From positions 1,178,001-1,242,000 of the forward strand of contig JBANDB010000008.1 in NCBI GenBank assembly GCA_037576215.1: DNA of 64,000 nt, in the 5' to 3' direction. The position numbers were made by a program, and so were the translations under genes. Every line of letters begins with the position of its first letter. Position 1 is the first letter of the stretch. Below, piece after piece: positions 11,032-21,668 of this stretch. Under the pieces are notes generated by a model. It made no database searches. It saw only the letters and a list, made by a program, of their open reading frames with translations, and was not told where the DNA came from. Source of the stretch: Armillaria gallica (Eukaryota; Basidiomycota; Agaricomycetes; Agaricales; Physalacriaceae).

Positions 11032-14024
11032 ATGGCAAAAGGGTCTCAGCTTTCCCAACTGAAATCTGCTCTTTCCCAAGCAGGTGTCACCGGGAGGCCT
11101 CAGGGTACTAAACGCAAGCGGTCTGCAAATCAAGCAAATGACAAGGCAAAGCGCGAAAATAAACTTGCTGAAATTCATCAGAAGCTGAATCCTTTCGACA
11201 CCAAAGTCACGAAGTTGAAGCACGATGTTGGTGGTCGTAAGCTTAAAGGTGTCATTGGGAAGCCTGCGCAAAGCAAGATGGCGGGGCTGGAGCAGGTGCG
11301 TCGTACTTGAACCGTATCTAAACTTGTTTCTCAAATATATGATACAATAGCGTAAGAAAACTTTGCTCAAAGAATTTCAAGAGAAAGACCGAGCGGGGGG
11401 CATCGTGGATCGTCGTTTCGGCGAGAACGATCCATCCATGAGCTTAGAGGATAGGATGCTGGAGCGGTTCACGAAAGAACGGCAACGAGCGTCGCGGGGG
11501 GCCGCGTTCAATTTGGAAGACGAGGACGAGCTTACGCATTATGGACGGAGCCTGTCAAAACTCGACGATTTTGATGACGTGGAGATGGGCTTAGATGACG
11601 AAGAAGAGGAGCGAGGTTGATTCATTTTGTCTTCGCTTTCTGTCGAGACTGACAATGTGCAGGTCAAATTGACCGTGAGGTTGTCCAAAAAGCTCACTTC
11701 GGAGGATTTGGCAACGAAGAAGAGGAAGCAGAGGACGGAGAGGTATGTGAAATACTTAATGATGCCGTGGTGTGAAAGTCTGACTTCTTGAATTTAGCCT
11801 GCAAGGAAGAAGTCGAAAGCCGAAGTTATGGCAGAGGTTATGGCCAAAAGCAAGGAACATAAGGTTTGTGTTTCAAGACATACGTCGCAATTACAGAAGC
11901 TCATTTGGTTAATACAGCTTCTGAGGCAAATGGAGCGAGAGAAAGAAGACAATGTCAGACACGAACTGGACGAGGCTTTTGATTCGCTACGAGACTTGTT
12001 ATTTGCTCCAGTCGCTTCGACCTCCAACTCTGCGGCCGAAACATCGAAAGACCCTCCTGCAAAAGAAGCCTCGTCTCCCACTGATCCGCTAGACGGTCTC
12101 GAAACACAAGATCTTGATTATGACCAACGAGTTCGCGAACTTGTTTTTGACAAACGAGCGAAGCCAAAGGACCGAACAAAAACAGAGGAAGAATTGGCGC
12201 TGGAGGAGAAGGAGACCCTAGAAAGGGCAGAGCGCCGGCGGCAAAAACGAATGCTAGGGCTTGATAGTGACAGCGAAGGTGAAGATGTGCCAAAGAAGGG
12301 AAAAAGGAGAAGAGAAGCAGACGATCTCGATGACGATCTTGTCGACGAAGATGAAGAATGGGCGGGCATCGGTGTTGGGTTAGGTGATCGTCGAGCTGAC
12401 GATAACAATTTGGGGTCCGAAGAAGAAAGCGGCGAGGAAGATGACGAAGATAGCCAGGAAGATGAGGAGAGTGGCGACGATGAAGGACGGCCGTTGGGCG
12501 ACATATCTGACCATGAAGATCTGACGACAAAACCTAACACAAAAAAGGTTGCGCCGAGGTCAAAATCCAAGGAGCTACCGTATACCTTTGATTGCCCGTC
12601 AACGCATGCCGAGTTCTTGGATATCGTGAATGGTATCGACGACAAGGACGTCTCAACTGTTGTCCAGCGAATCCGGGCACTACACCACACCAGTTTGGCA
12701 CCTGAGAATAAATTTAAGCTACAAGTACGCCTTGTGCTTATTTTAGTCTAACTTACGCTCACTTTCTTTCAGACCCTGGCAGGTGTACTTATCGATCATG
12801 TCCTTTATCTTTGCTCTCCTCCGTCCCCCCGCCTTACTCATCTCTCCGCTCTCTTACCACACCTCTTCGCGCTGACCAAAGCATATCCCGTGCAATCAGC
12901 GGAGTTCTTCGTCAAAAAGCTTACTCTTATGCACAAGAATCTCAATCGAGGTCTGTCTCGTGGAGCGCTGAACCTCGAGGCCAAAACATGGCCTGGTCTT
13001 CCAGAGTTATCCCTGCTGCGCATTATCGGCATTGCTTGGTCGACAAGTGACTTGAACCATGCGGTCGTATCACCTACGCGAGTACTCATGGGGGCGTACC
13101 TAGGCCTGGCTCGAGTCCGTTCACTCGCCGATATCGCCAGTGGACTGTTCCTCTGCTCATTATTTTTGCAGTTTGAAAGGTTATCTAAACGTTTAGTCCC
13201 GGAAGCGGTCAATTTCGTTACCAATGCAGTCTTACATCTAGCTCCGAATGGTTATGAGGATGCATCTGCTCTCCCGGGGTCTTTCCCCTCTCCGGACTTC
13301 AGATCTGAGCTATCTAGCTCCTTCACGGTCCAACATAATACTGGATCCCCTCCGAGCCAGAAGGTCGACTTATTGGAAGTCCTGGTAGCAGGTTCTGCGA
13401 ATGAGGGGACAAAATTCGGTCTTCTCAGTGTAGCGCTGGATCTCGTGGCGCGGTTCGCGGAAATGTACAAGGGCTTAGAGGGGTTCGTGGAACTATACGA
13501 ACCTATTTCAACCATCCTGAAACACATATTAAAACAACTCGGGCTCAGCGAAGCTCTCGAGGTGAGGTTGTCAACCTAGTATAAGCTCCGGATTACTCAT
13601 TCTCTCGTTATAGACACGCTTAAAGGCCGTATCAGATAGTACCAAGAGACTCTTGAAGTTTGCGCGTCAAGCACGACAGCCTCTGCAGCTGCAGGCTCAC
13701 AAGCCTATTCCTATACCTACCTATATTCCCAAGTTCGAGACGTCGTCATCCTCTTATCTTCGCCATCAAGATCCTGATCACGAGCGCAACGAGGCTGCGA
13801 AATTACGGAATCAGTATAAGAAGGAGAGGAAGGGCGCCATTCGGGAGCTTCGAAAGGACGCCAAATTCCTTGCTGGCGTGCAGCAACAGAAGCAGAAAGA
13901 CAAAGACAGGGCGTATAACGAAAGCATGCGCCGTGTTTACGGGTCTATTGAGGGCGAGAGAGCGGAGGAAAAGTCTATGGAGAGAGAGAAAGCCAAGGAG
14001 AAACGGAGGGCAGGGCGGAAGTAA
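11032..14024 (+). CDS. NOP14: Nucleolar protein 14 (90S/SSU processome factor)
   Basis: Nop14 is needed for 18S rRNA maturation and 40S subunit assembly in the nucleolus. Seven exons join in frame: 11032-11295, 11351-11615, 11663-11742, 11798-11863, 11918-12724, 12773-13561 and 13614-14024, giving about 893 residues, normal for the family. Landmarks in order: a basic N-terminus with KRKRSANQ; NPFDTKVTKLKHDVGGRKLKG; GIVDRRFGEND; QIDREVVQKAHFGGFG; a long acidic middle (DSEGED and EEESGEEDDED blocks); and the C-terminal HKPIPIPTYIPKFE with DPDHERNEAAKL and KKERKGAIRELRKD, a Nop14 signature. Introns are 48-55 bp with canonical ends. The ATG at 11032 was chosen because MAKGSQLSQLK matches the family start; an upstream in-frame ATG at 10945 is probably 5'UTR. 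Confidence 0.95.
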
Positions 14025-14624
14025 CTTGGTGTCCAGCACTGTTATCATTGGTTCTTTCTTTACCCTTTGCCCTGTGGTCCTGGCGCCCTAGATAGAATTG
14101 AGGATCGGCCGGCATCGCATCCTGAGTAGTATTGCATCTACGGTCCTCGTCTTGTCGAATTGAGATAGGTCATATATCAAGAAATTCCAGAGTCTGTCTA
14201 TTTGGTACTGGGAGGTTCCTCGTGACCGTTCTCATCGCATTAGCGGAGTCAGCTTCAAGCCTCTGCCAAGTTCGATTTAACGGAGTATATCCTGAAATCA
14301 CGGGCCATCCCGATAGTATTGTCTTATGCCTTCAGCCTCGTTCACGTTCTATGCTAGTGCTAAGTGGTCGCAGCTTGGGAGGGGGTTTGAGCGTAGTACC
14401 AAGCCTGAATGTGTGTTCGGTTCCGTAGCATTGTGTAAAATTTACGGGTCACTGATACACGGGAAGTGCAAACCCTGTTTTGTTTCCTCCTCGGACTAAG
14501 GAACTTTGTGTGATCAGGATGTCAACTTCGAACTCTCGCCTATTCACGTACACGTGCAGTCTTATACGCCAGGTGACAAACCCTATATAATTGCGCTCCC
14601 AAAGCCCCGGTACTTGGCCCGTGC
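14025..14624. other. Convergent intergenic region between NOP14 and the MYND-SET gene
   Basis: The 600 bp between two stop codons should hold both 3'UTRs. Open frames such as 14132-14428 have no family resemblance. No repeat or RNA gene was noticed. Confidence 0.5.
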
Positions 14625-16071
14625 TTATTGAGTATTCAAGAGACCTTGGAGAGCCTGGATCTCTTCCAAGGGACCCCCATCATCGCCCTCTGTACCAATT
14701 ATCAGAAGTATCTGGCGTGCCTGTTTGAGGTATTTGCGTGGCAGCTCTACATTGGATGATCCTGTGCTGACGGACTGATTCCATCCAGTTTTTGCCATTT
14801 CCAACAGATGTAGTCCTGACATGGTTTAATCAGAACCAAGAAAACAGGTACAGGGCGCAATCTAAAGCCTACCGATCTGAGGATAGTTCTCTGGGTAGAT
14901 GAGTTGATAGATCTGTAGTATAGTTTCACCGACGTCGAGGGCCAAGTCATATGGGCCATCATGAGAAGCATTGCTAAATGTTTCCGAGATTTTGGAGAGG
15001 AAAGATTCATGCAAGACACAGAGTACATCGTCCGGAAGTAGTTTGGTCCTGTTGAATAGTCCGTGACTGGAAGCAGGCACGAATTCGCGCAATTTTTTTA
15101 CAACCCACGCAATGCCATCCGGATTACTGGGCGGCTCGGGAATGCGACCGAGACCTTCGACATAAACGCATGACGAGCAGCGGCATTTAAATCCGTAGGT
15201 CAACTCAAAAATTTGCTGCCGTGACTGTAGCAGTGCAGGATCTACGTATGTTAGACATATCTTCGTACAAACGGTAAGCTGATATCGGCGTATGAAGGTA
15301 AATATACACACTTCTTCCCCCGGGTTGATTTTTCCGAGGGCGATGACATCCATTTTTGGTGGATGTGATGGGGAGATGATGTACTTCGCCGCAGCGTTGG
15401 GTATACAGGAATGATTAAATAATCGACTGGCGAGGGGGAAGATTCCGTGGCCAAAGGTATTGAAGTGGGAATGCATCGCAAAATTATTATTTCCGAATCG
15501 TGAGAAGATAAATTGTAGGGTTTCAGATGAAGAGGAGGATCCGCTTGGGCATATCGGCGGGGTCGTAACCTCTACGGGGCCCGGCAGTAAAGACATGAAC
15601 ACAGCCAAGGCAGAACTGGTTTCTTCTCGGACTTCGTAAGAAGGTAGGAGAACAGCCAGATGAGACAGTAAAAGCGCATCCATCTTCTCGTGAGCAGCTA
15701 GGCTTTGAAAAGAAGGCGAAGTCGTATATCTGTTGAAATGCTTGCACATTCGCTTGTGGAACGTTTTCCAATGTATGGACTGGCCTGAAAGTAATCAGTC
15801 GGATGATGCCACCACATCCATTCTTACTACACCATACATGAAGCATCACAATAGTAAAACGACGCGCATCCTGAGCACCTCCGTAGAGACGTCGGTATTG
15901 TATGGCAGGCGTCACATCTTCTGCCCTTTTCCGAGGGTAGAAGGACGGTCGCCAACGATTCGACGGAGATAATCAGGGCACCTGGCGAGAGGGAAGAAAT
16001 AGCTACCGCTTTGCTTCTGGCGGTGGGGTGGTTTACTAGACGTACATTGCGCCAGTTTCGATGGTGCTCAT
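14625..16071 (-). CDS. MYND zinc-finger SET-domain protein (SMYD-type lysine methyltransferase family)
   Basis: Exons on the minus strand: from about 16071 to 15838, then 15784-15312, 15260-14873 and 14815-14625. Exon 1 carries the SET N-terminal strand (SPGALIISVESLATVLLPSEKG) and the first part of a MYND finger, CDACHTIP..CSGC..YYCDASC; exon 2 completes it with W..FHKRMC. The SET core follows: ASRLFNHSCIPNA (the NHSCxPN cofactor-binding motif), then GEE joined to CLTYVDPALLQ after removing a 51-bp in-frame intron (15261-15311), then a post-SET cysteine cluster CRCSSC. The C-terminal helices contain YPENYPQIG joined to LHLLEMAKTGWN. The family methylates lysines in histone or other proteins; no substrate can be named. 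The start is uncertain: the ATG at 16071 is one base out of frame with the MYND frame, and an in-frame ATG exists only at 16243, inside SPT3 antisense. SPT3 is transcribed divergently from the same short promoter. Confidence 0.85.
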
Positions 16072-16181
16072 GACTAGAGGAAGGAATGGGACCGGGCCGG
16101 AAAGCAACCTCATAACGCTTACATAACCTGAGAGTCAGGCGCCCACACGCGTCAACAATTTCTGCTCTTATATGTACGACC
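16072..16181. promoter_or_regulatory. Bidirectional promoter between the MYND-SET gene and SPT3 copy A
   Basis: Only about 110 bp separate the two divergent start regions. Blocks recur in the same order beside SPT3 copy B (26734-26890): an ACGCGT hexamer (16147-16152 here, 26759-26764 there) followed by a GGGCGCC-like block, a TGTAAGCGTTA-like block, and a TTTCCGGCCCGGTCCCATTCCTTCC-like block. ACGCGT is the MluI cell-cycle box in yeasts; using that meaning here is inference. Conservation of these blocks between duplicates suggests function, or simply recent duplication. Confidence 0.55.
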
Positions 16182-17486
16182 ATGACCACGATCAAGAGGG
16201 CGAATACTGGCGAGATGCTGGGCTCGAGGGAGTACAAATACACCCAAGAGATTTCACAAATGGTATGTGTTCTTAGTATCTCACACAGCAGTGTACTGAA
16301 TGCAATGATAGATGTTTGTCTTCGGCGAAGTGCAAGAGCCTAACATGGACACCGTGAACCTCGTCGAGGATATCGTTCGGGGACAGTTAATTGAGCTGGT
16401 AAGCCTTTTGTTCTCTTTACACTCAACGCCCTGATATGCTTCTTCAGATCGTGCAAGCCCGAGCGCTTGCTGTACGACGTGGAGCGCGTTACTTGACAGC
16501 CGAGGACCTCATCTTTCTAATTCGTCACGACCGCGGCAAGGTCAACCGACTTCGAACATACCTCTCCTGGAAAGATGTCCGTAAGCATGCCAAGGATTCT
16601 GGCGGCGATGGGGGAGGTGGTGTGGAGGTCGAGACCTTGGAGGATGGTGCTGATGGTATGTCGTCCTCTTCTATGGGTGCGATCGTGTCCTTACTGTGGA
16701 TGAAGATAAACTTGCTGCAAAGGCACAGAAGATCACTATTAAACTGCCTTGGGAAATTACGACAATATATTCGGAAGTCCTTAAGCAGAGCGGACACCAG
16801 TCGGACGACGAAGAAGATGAGGATGACATTGAAGCTCATGAAGCGTCTATACAGCGTCTAAAGGCAAGTAGGGTTTTGTCATGCATCTGTCCTGCTGACC
16901 ATTCCTCAGGAAGCCGATGATGCCACTCGTCAAATGACCAGAGAGGAGTATCAACACTATTCTGACTGTCGACAGGCTTCATTTACATATCGCAAAGGCA
17001 GGCATTCCATCTTTCTTATACCGTCTTCATTCATTGATACCCTTCCCAGCCAAACGTTTCCGCGAGTTCCTCAACCTTCCACCACACCTCGATCTGAAAG
17101 CGAATGACGACACTGTCGATATCGTCGGTTTCCTTGCTTTCGAGATGGTTCGTTCCCTCACCTTGGCTGGTCTCTCTGTGAAAAAGTCGCTGGAGGAGGC
17201 CTCTCTACTCGATGAGTACACGTCGCCTGTCATGGGCAAGCGGAAGGCAACATCATTAGGCGGCTCTGCAGAGAAACGCAGAAGGGAGGAGGAGGAGGAG
17301 CGCGACGAATACACGCTTCCTGTCAACTCTCTATTCCTACCTCCACCGGAGGCACGGATAGCTATACAGCCAGAGCACATTCAGGATGCCTTCTCGCGAA
17401 TGCAAGGCGACTGGTCACACCATCGAGCCGCTGGCATGCACAACTGGAGAGGTGGTCTTGTTCGAACCAGAGTTACTCTCATCTAA
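16182..17486 (+). CDS. SPT3: SPT3, SAGA complex histone-fold subunit (copy A)
   Basis: Spt3 is a SAGA coactivator subunit that helps deliver TBP to promoters. Six exons: 16182-16262, 16312-16398, 16448-16655, 16706-16863, 16910-16997 and 17050-17486, about 352 residues, close to the family norm. Motifs: YTQEISQM joined to MFVFGEVQEPN; LVEDIVRGQLIEL; LIFLIRHDRGKVNRLRTYLSWKD, the N-terminal histone fold; IKLPWEITTIYSEVL; MTREEYQHYSDCRQASFTYRK; and KRFREFLNLPPHLDLKANDD with DIVGFLAFEMVRSL, the second histone fold. Introns 4 (16864-16909) and 5 (16998-17049) start with GC rather than GT, and frame and homology leave no GT alternative. A near-identical intact copy lies at 25455-26733 on the opposite strand, and a 3' fragment at 20570-21047. 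Confidence 0.93.
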
Positions 17487-18955
17487 GCGCAATTTTCTCC
17501 TTCTAATTTCTGTATTCGAGCACTCACTGTACACCATCACGCACTTATTATATATGTACGCTCATTAAGGAGCTCTAGATTTACCTTGCTCTGCTTTCGT
17601 CTACTACTCAGACACCTCGTGTGGTCATGATTCTTATTCTACTCATCGCTTTGATTTCTGATATACTAGTTACCACGACGATGGGGTCGACTTCGCTGGT
17701 GGTACGGTGAGCACACCCTCTTTTCCTCGTCTATTGTTTTGTGTTACAATGTTGCTTAGAGGTTCTCAAGCTTACGCGGCGGCAAGGATTAGCTCAGCGA
17801 TTCGAACACCCTACTAGGTAAGTGAACTCTTTGGTTTCATTCTTAATTCACTGATTAATCGGACACTGTTTTTAGTCTCAATCTCGCGGTTCACGGCTTT
17901 CATTTGAATGTATTAGGATGGGCTCTCTGCTGTTAGTGGGACATTCCATTATTCGCAAACTAACTCTTTATTCGTTAAGATTTCAGGCTCTATTAGAGAC
18001 ACTCAACGATACGGATACAGGCTCGGACTGGGCCCTTCAACACGCCTACGCCTCTCGCTTATTACAATATGACGGAACCCATTGTGTGGTTGAAATACTT
18101 ATCGACATCTCTCAAGTGCGTAGCCCTGCTTCGTTGCCTCTGTGTTCGCTAACAAGCCGTTTCTTGCCCTTAGAATTCCCCCCAGCGCTGATTACGACTA
18201 TGCCATGACATAGTCAGCCGTACCGGGAGCGTTGTGACGATAGGCTGAACGGGGTAGGGGTATATCCATTCCTTATCTATTCGCTTTCGTTCTAATTTTG
18301 CTTTGCTTAGAGGTTTTCAACTGTGTTGCGTGGCGTCGTAGATTCGCTCAATAGCTCATCTTGGTGGAGAAGTTCTTTGGTTTCTTTTTCAATTTACTAA
18401 CGAGTTATTTTTCCTTAGATACAATCTTACGGTTGACAGTTTTCGTTCGAGGCGGACTCTATTGTTCGTAAACTATCTCTTTGTTTGTTATATGAAGCTC
18501 TATTGGGATACGACTACAGGCTTGGACTGCGCTGCTCGACGCGACTACACCCCCTCGCACAATGAGACGAAAGCACCTCATGTACCCGTTGCCCCCCTTC
18601 TTTCCGTAGGTAGAGATATTACGATGAAAACGCAAGCAAAATCATATAAGATATATCGAATTTTATTCGAGAGCTACACATTCCATAGAGTTGAACAGTA
18701 TAAGAGCATCCAAACAACGAGTAGAGGTATAGACATGACAGTAATTTGCCCATTATGAGGCGTGTTGCATTCAGATCATCATTAACAACAGCCAGCTATG
18801 TATCATTCCAGCACTTTCGACACCTTTCTGGCTTGTCAGTTACGCGATTGAGGCACAGCGTGTGCTGAGTTTGGTTTGAAACAACTTCTTTTATACCTAA
18901 TCCGAGTGTGCTGTGTCAAATACCAACTCCCAGTCCTTACCACCACTATATCACC
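17487..18955. other. Intergenic 1.5 kb with decayed exon-like sequence
   Basis: The first ~100 bp is the SPT3 copy A 3'UTR, shared with the fragment at 20570. The rest contains two diverged tandem units (listed separately) with splice-like signals but no intact reading frame. A short segment at about 17660-17710 reads as YHDDGVDFAGGT up to a GTGAGC donor and may be a preceding exon of the first unit. The last ~150 bp is the DDI1 promoter. Confidence 0.4.
17735..18565 (+). repeat. Diverged tandem duplication of an unidentified exon-bearing unit
   Basis: Unit 1 (about 17745-18110) and unit 2 (about 18305-18565) share order and wording: TTGCTTAGAGGTT at the left end, an AGTTCTTTGGTTTC/GAACTCTTTGGTTTC stretch, TTTTTAGTCTCAATCT versus CCTTAGATACAATCT, an ATTGTTCGTAAACTA/TTATTCGCAAACTAA stretch, and a GATACGACTACAGGCT/GATACGGATACAGGCT stretch. 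In unit 1 the pieces read LEVLKLTRRQGLAQRFEHPT, a GTAAGT donor, then LNLAVHGFHLNVLG. In unit 2 the equivalent frame has stops. It looks like a duplicated, decaying gene or gene fragment. I do not recognise the family. Confidence 0.5.
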
Positions 18956-20557
18956 ATGGAGCTCACATTCGTCAACGACCTTGGCCATTCCTTCATTGTT
19001 GAAATCGACCCAAATATGGAGTTGGAAAACGTGATGGCACTGCTCGAGGCCGAGGTGCTTACGCTGCCGAGTCTCTTCGTCACTGTTTACTAACAGCTAT
19101 CCTAGTCGGGCATCCCAGTGTCAGAACAGCACATATCACACGAAGGGCGGCATCTCAATGATCCAAAGGCCACGATACAACAGTTGGGCGTGACGGATAA
19201 AGCGATGCTACTGTTGCGCCGCACGGTGGCTAATCCCGCCGGAGCGTCAGTCTATCTACTCTGTCCTTCTTATCTCGCTGACCGAACCATAGAGCGGTAC
19301 CTCAGGACGATGAGATGATGCGATTGCAGCTACTTGGGGATCCCACTCTCATGCGTGAGCTCAGAGAGGTACGCCCGCCACCTCGATGTCGTGTCGTGGT
19401 CACTCAATGGCAAAGGACAGACCCAACCTGAGCTTGCACACGCAGTAGAGCACGAGCCTGCTCGCTTCTCCGAGCTCCTGCGGTTGACGAAAGAACGACA
19501 GTACGAGGCCGAGTTGGCACAGCAGCGGGAAATCGCCAGCCTGAACGCGGATCCTTTCGATGTTGAGGCCCAACGGAAGATCGAGGAAGCTATTAGGCAG
19601 CAAGCCATCTTGGAGAATATGGCCCACGCCCTGGAGTATTCGCCCGAGAGCTTTGGGAGGGTCACGATGCTCTAGTGGGTGCTGTACCCATGTCCTTGTG
19701 AGGCTCTTACCTAACAACTCAACAGCATCCCGGTGGAAGTAAACGGTCATAAAGTGAAAGCCTTTGTCGACAGTGGCGCTCAATTCACCATCAGTGAGTC
19801 TCTCATTGAATACATTTGATTCCGTATCGCTGACAGGTTACGTGCTAGTGAGCCCGCAATGTGCGGAAGCCTGCAAGTTCGTATTTCACGTTCGCTAGAA
19901 CGCGACACTAGAAAGAGACTAACTCAGCTTCCCCCCGACAGCATCATGCGTCTTCTCGACAGTCGTTATTCGGGAATAGCCCAAGGTGTCGGTACTGCAA
20001 AAATCTTGGGACGGATACACAGCACGCAGCTCAAGCTAGCTGACCTGTTTCTTCCTTGTTCGTTCCAAGTCATGGAGGCACGTCCTTTTCGCATTCGCAC
20101 TATTCAGCGCACTATTCAGGATGCTTACACGTGTCTCTAGGGACAAGGCGTCGACCTGCTTTTTGGCTTGGACATGCTAAAAGCCCACCAAGCGTGCATC
20201 GACCTGGAGAAGAACGTACTGCGGATACAAGGCCGGGAAGTGACCTTCTTGTCCGAGCATGAGCTTCCGGACAAAGCCAGGGATGTGGAAATTCCAGAGA
20301 GTGTACCCTCAGCGTCTTCTGCGTCAGGTTCTGGCTCCTCCAGTCAGAGTCCGCCTGCGGCTCGGTTTCCCGGGGGTGGAAATGCATTGGGAGGAGCACC
20401 TCGGTCGACGCCACCCCGTGCCTCTGCGTCAACGTCTCGTCATTCAGAGGAGTATATAAGGACCATTATGGATCTCGGTGTGACGAGAGAGGTCGCAATA
20501 AGCACCTTGGATGCTGCTGGTGGGAACATCGACGTCGCAGCCTCGTTGCTGTTCTAG
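18956..20557 (+). CDS. DDI1: DDI1-type ubiquitin receptor with retroviral-like aspartyl protease fold
   Basis: Ddi1 shuttles or cleaves ubiquitinated proteins for the proteasome. Eight exons: 18956-19054, 19106-19245, 19293-19368, 19421-19674, 19726-19793, 19849-19876, 19942-20077 and 20141-20557, about 405 residues. The N-terminal ubiquitin-like domain spans residues 1-75 ([19 protein letters not shown]). A helical linker includes [19 protein letters not shown]. The protease core starts [19 protein letters not shown] with catalytic Asp in DSGA, followed by [30 protein letters not shown] and [18 protein letters not shown] Ser/Pro-rich linker leads to a C-terminal UBA domain ([29 protein letters not shown]). 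Intron 7 (20078-20140) begins GCACGT, a GC-AG intron, required to keep [12 protein letters not shown]. The 3' end abuts the 3'UTR of an inverted SPT3 fragment. Confidence 0.93.
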
Positions 20558-20569
20558 GTGGCTAAATAG

Positions 20570-21047
20570 TAGTACATAAAAGCAAAGCAATGTAAATCTA
20601 GGGCTCGACTAACGAGCATACATATATAATGAGTGCGTGGTGGTGTACAGTGAGTGCGATACAGAAATTGGAAGGAGCGTATGTCTTTGGTTAGAACAAG
20701 ACCGCCTCTCCAGTTGTGTATGTCAGCAGCTCGATGGTGCGGCCAGTCGCCTTGCATTCGCGAGAAAGCATCCTGGATGTGCTCTGGCTGTATAGCTATC
20801 CGTGCCTTCGGTGGAGGTAGGAATAGCGAGTTGATGGGAAACATGTATTCGTCGCGCTCCCTTCTGCGTTTCTCTACGGAGCCGCCTAAAGATGTTGCTG
20901 TCCGCTTGTCCATGGCAGGCGACGTGTGCTCATCGAGTAAAGAGGCCTCTTCCAGCACCTTTTTAACAGAGAGACCAGCCAGGGTGAGGGAACGAACCAT
21001 CAGGTTGAGGAACTCGCGGAAACGTTTGACTGGGAAGAGTATTAAAC
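20570..21047 (-). pseudogene. Truncated SPT3 fragment (last exon plus 3'UTR)
   Basis: The minus strand matches the last SPT3 exon from KRFREFLNL on, then skips about 66 bp (in frame, removing the stretch from PPHLDL to FLAFE), continues MVRSLTLAGLSVKK, LLDEHTSPAMDKR and ARIAIQPEHIQDAFSRMQGDW, and loses the normal stop. Homology extends into the 3'UTR. Upstream it includes only the end of the last intron (a TTTAATACTC..CCCAG segment, most like copy B), then stops. All 5' exons are missing. Retained intron sequence argues for a DNA-level duplication rather than retrocopying. Confidence 0.88.
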
Positions 21048-21668
21048 ACGCATATATTGTGTGCGATGACTTTGGAGAGAACCAAGGTTGTGGCATGAGA
21101 CCTTATATCAGGATGCGGGTCTGGTAAACGGGAACGCATGCGACACAGCGCAAGGGACACAGATGAGAGCTGCGGAGAGCGATACAAGAAACGTTCGTAT
21201 GTTGAGTGTGCTTCCCCTTGATGGATGCCCGCTCCGGTCAATTGTTCTGGCTGAGATTTTCCCAAGGCCTGCCACTGGATCAAGTCAGGGAATACGGCAG
21301 GATATCAGGAATAACCTGGCAGTTTAAGGCCCTTTGAGGTTTCGCGTAGAAGACATCGCACAGGCCCGTCTATTCTGGTGAACATTATTGGAAAGAGGTG
21401 GCAAAGGCGAGTCTTCGGCCAACGAGTATCCCGCGCATCGATGATCTGCATTAAAAGGAATGATGCATACAACTATGTAGCTTCACTTTCTAAAAATGTT
21501 AAGCATGGCGTCACTTTGAAGCCCATAATTCCCTCCTAGACATGACCCATTGGCCACTCTTCTTCAACCTTTTGATGGCGGCGATGCAATGAAGAGAATA
21601 GTTTTGTCACGCAAAACAAGCGAGACTGATGATGGTTAACTTGTGTGCCTGTCATCTTAAGAGTCTTG
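21048..21668. other. Intergenic, no gene seen
   Basis: 620 bp between the SPT3 fragment and the stop of the DUF6535 gene. No protein-like frame, repeat or RNA gene was recognised. It should include the 3'UTR of the minus-strand gene. Confidence 0.45.

Noticed and set aside
11955..12690. Two 190-codon minus-strand frames opposite NOP14
   Set aside because: They are antisense shadows of the acidic NOP14 region (poly-Ser translation of GAA/GAT repeats).
16656..16705. Possible frameshift in SPT3 copy A after the acidic linker
   Set aside because: A 50-bp intron with a GTATGT donor and AAG acceptor explains it, and copy B has the matching intron.
20570..21047. Processed retrocopy of SPT3 made by the LINE
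   Set aside because: The fragment keeps the end of the last intron and has no poly(A) tract, so a DNA-level duplication fits better.
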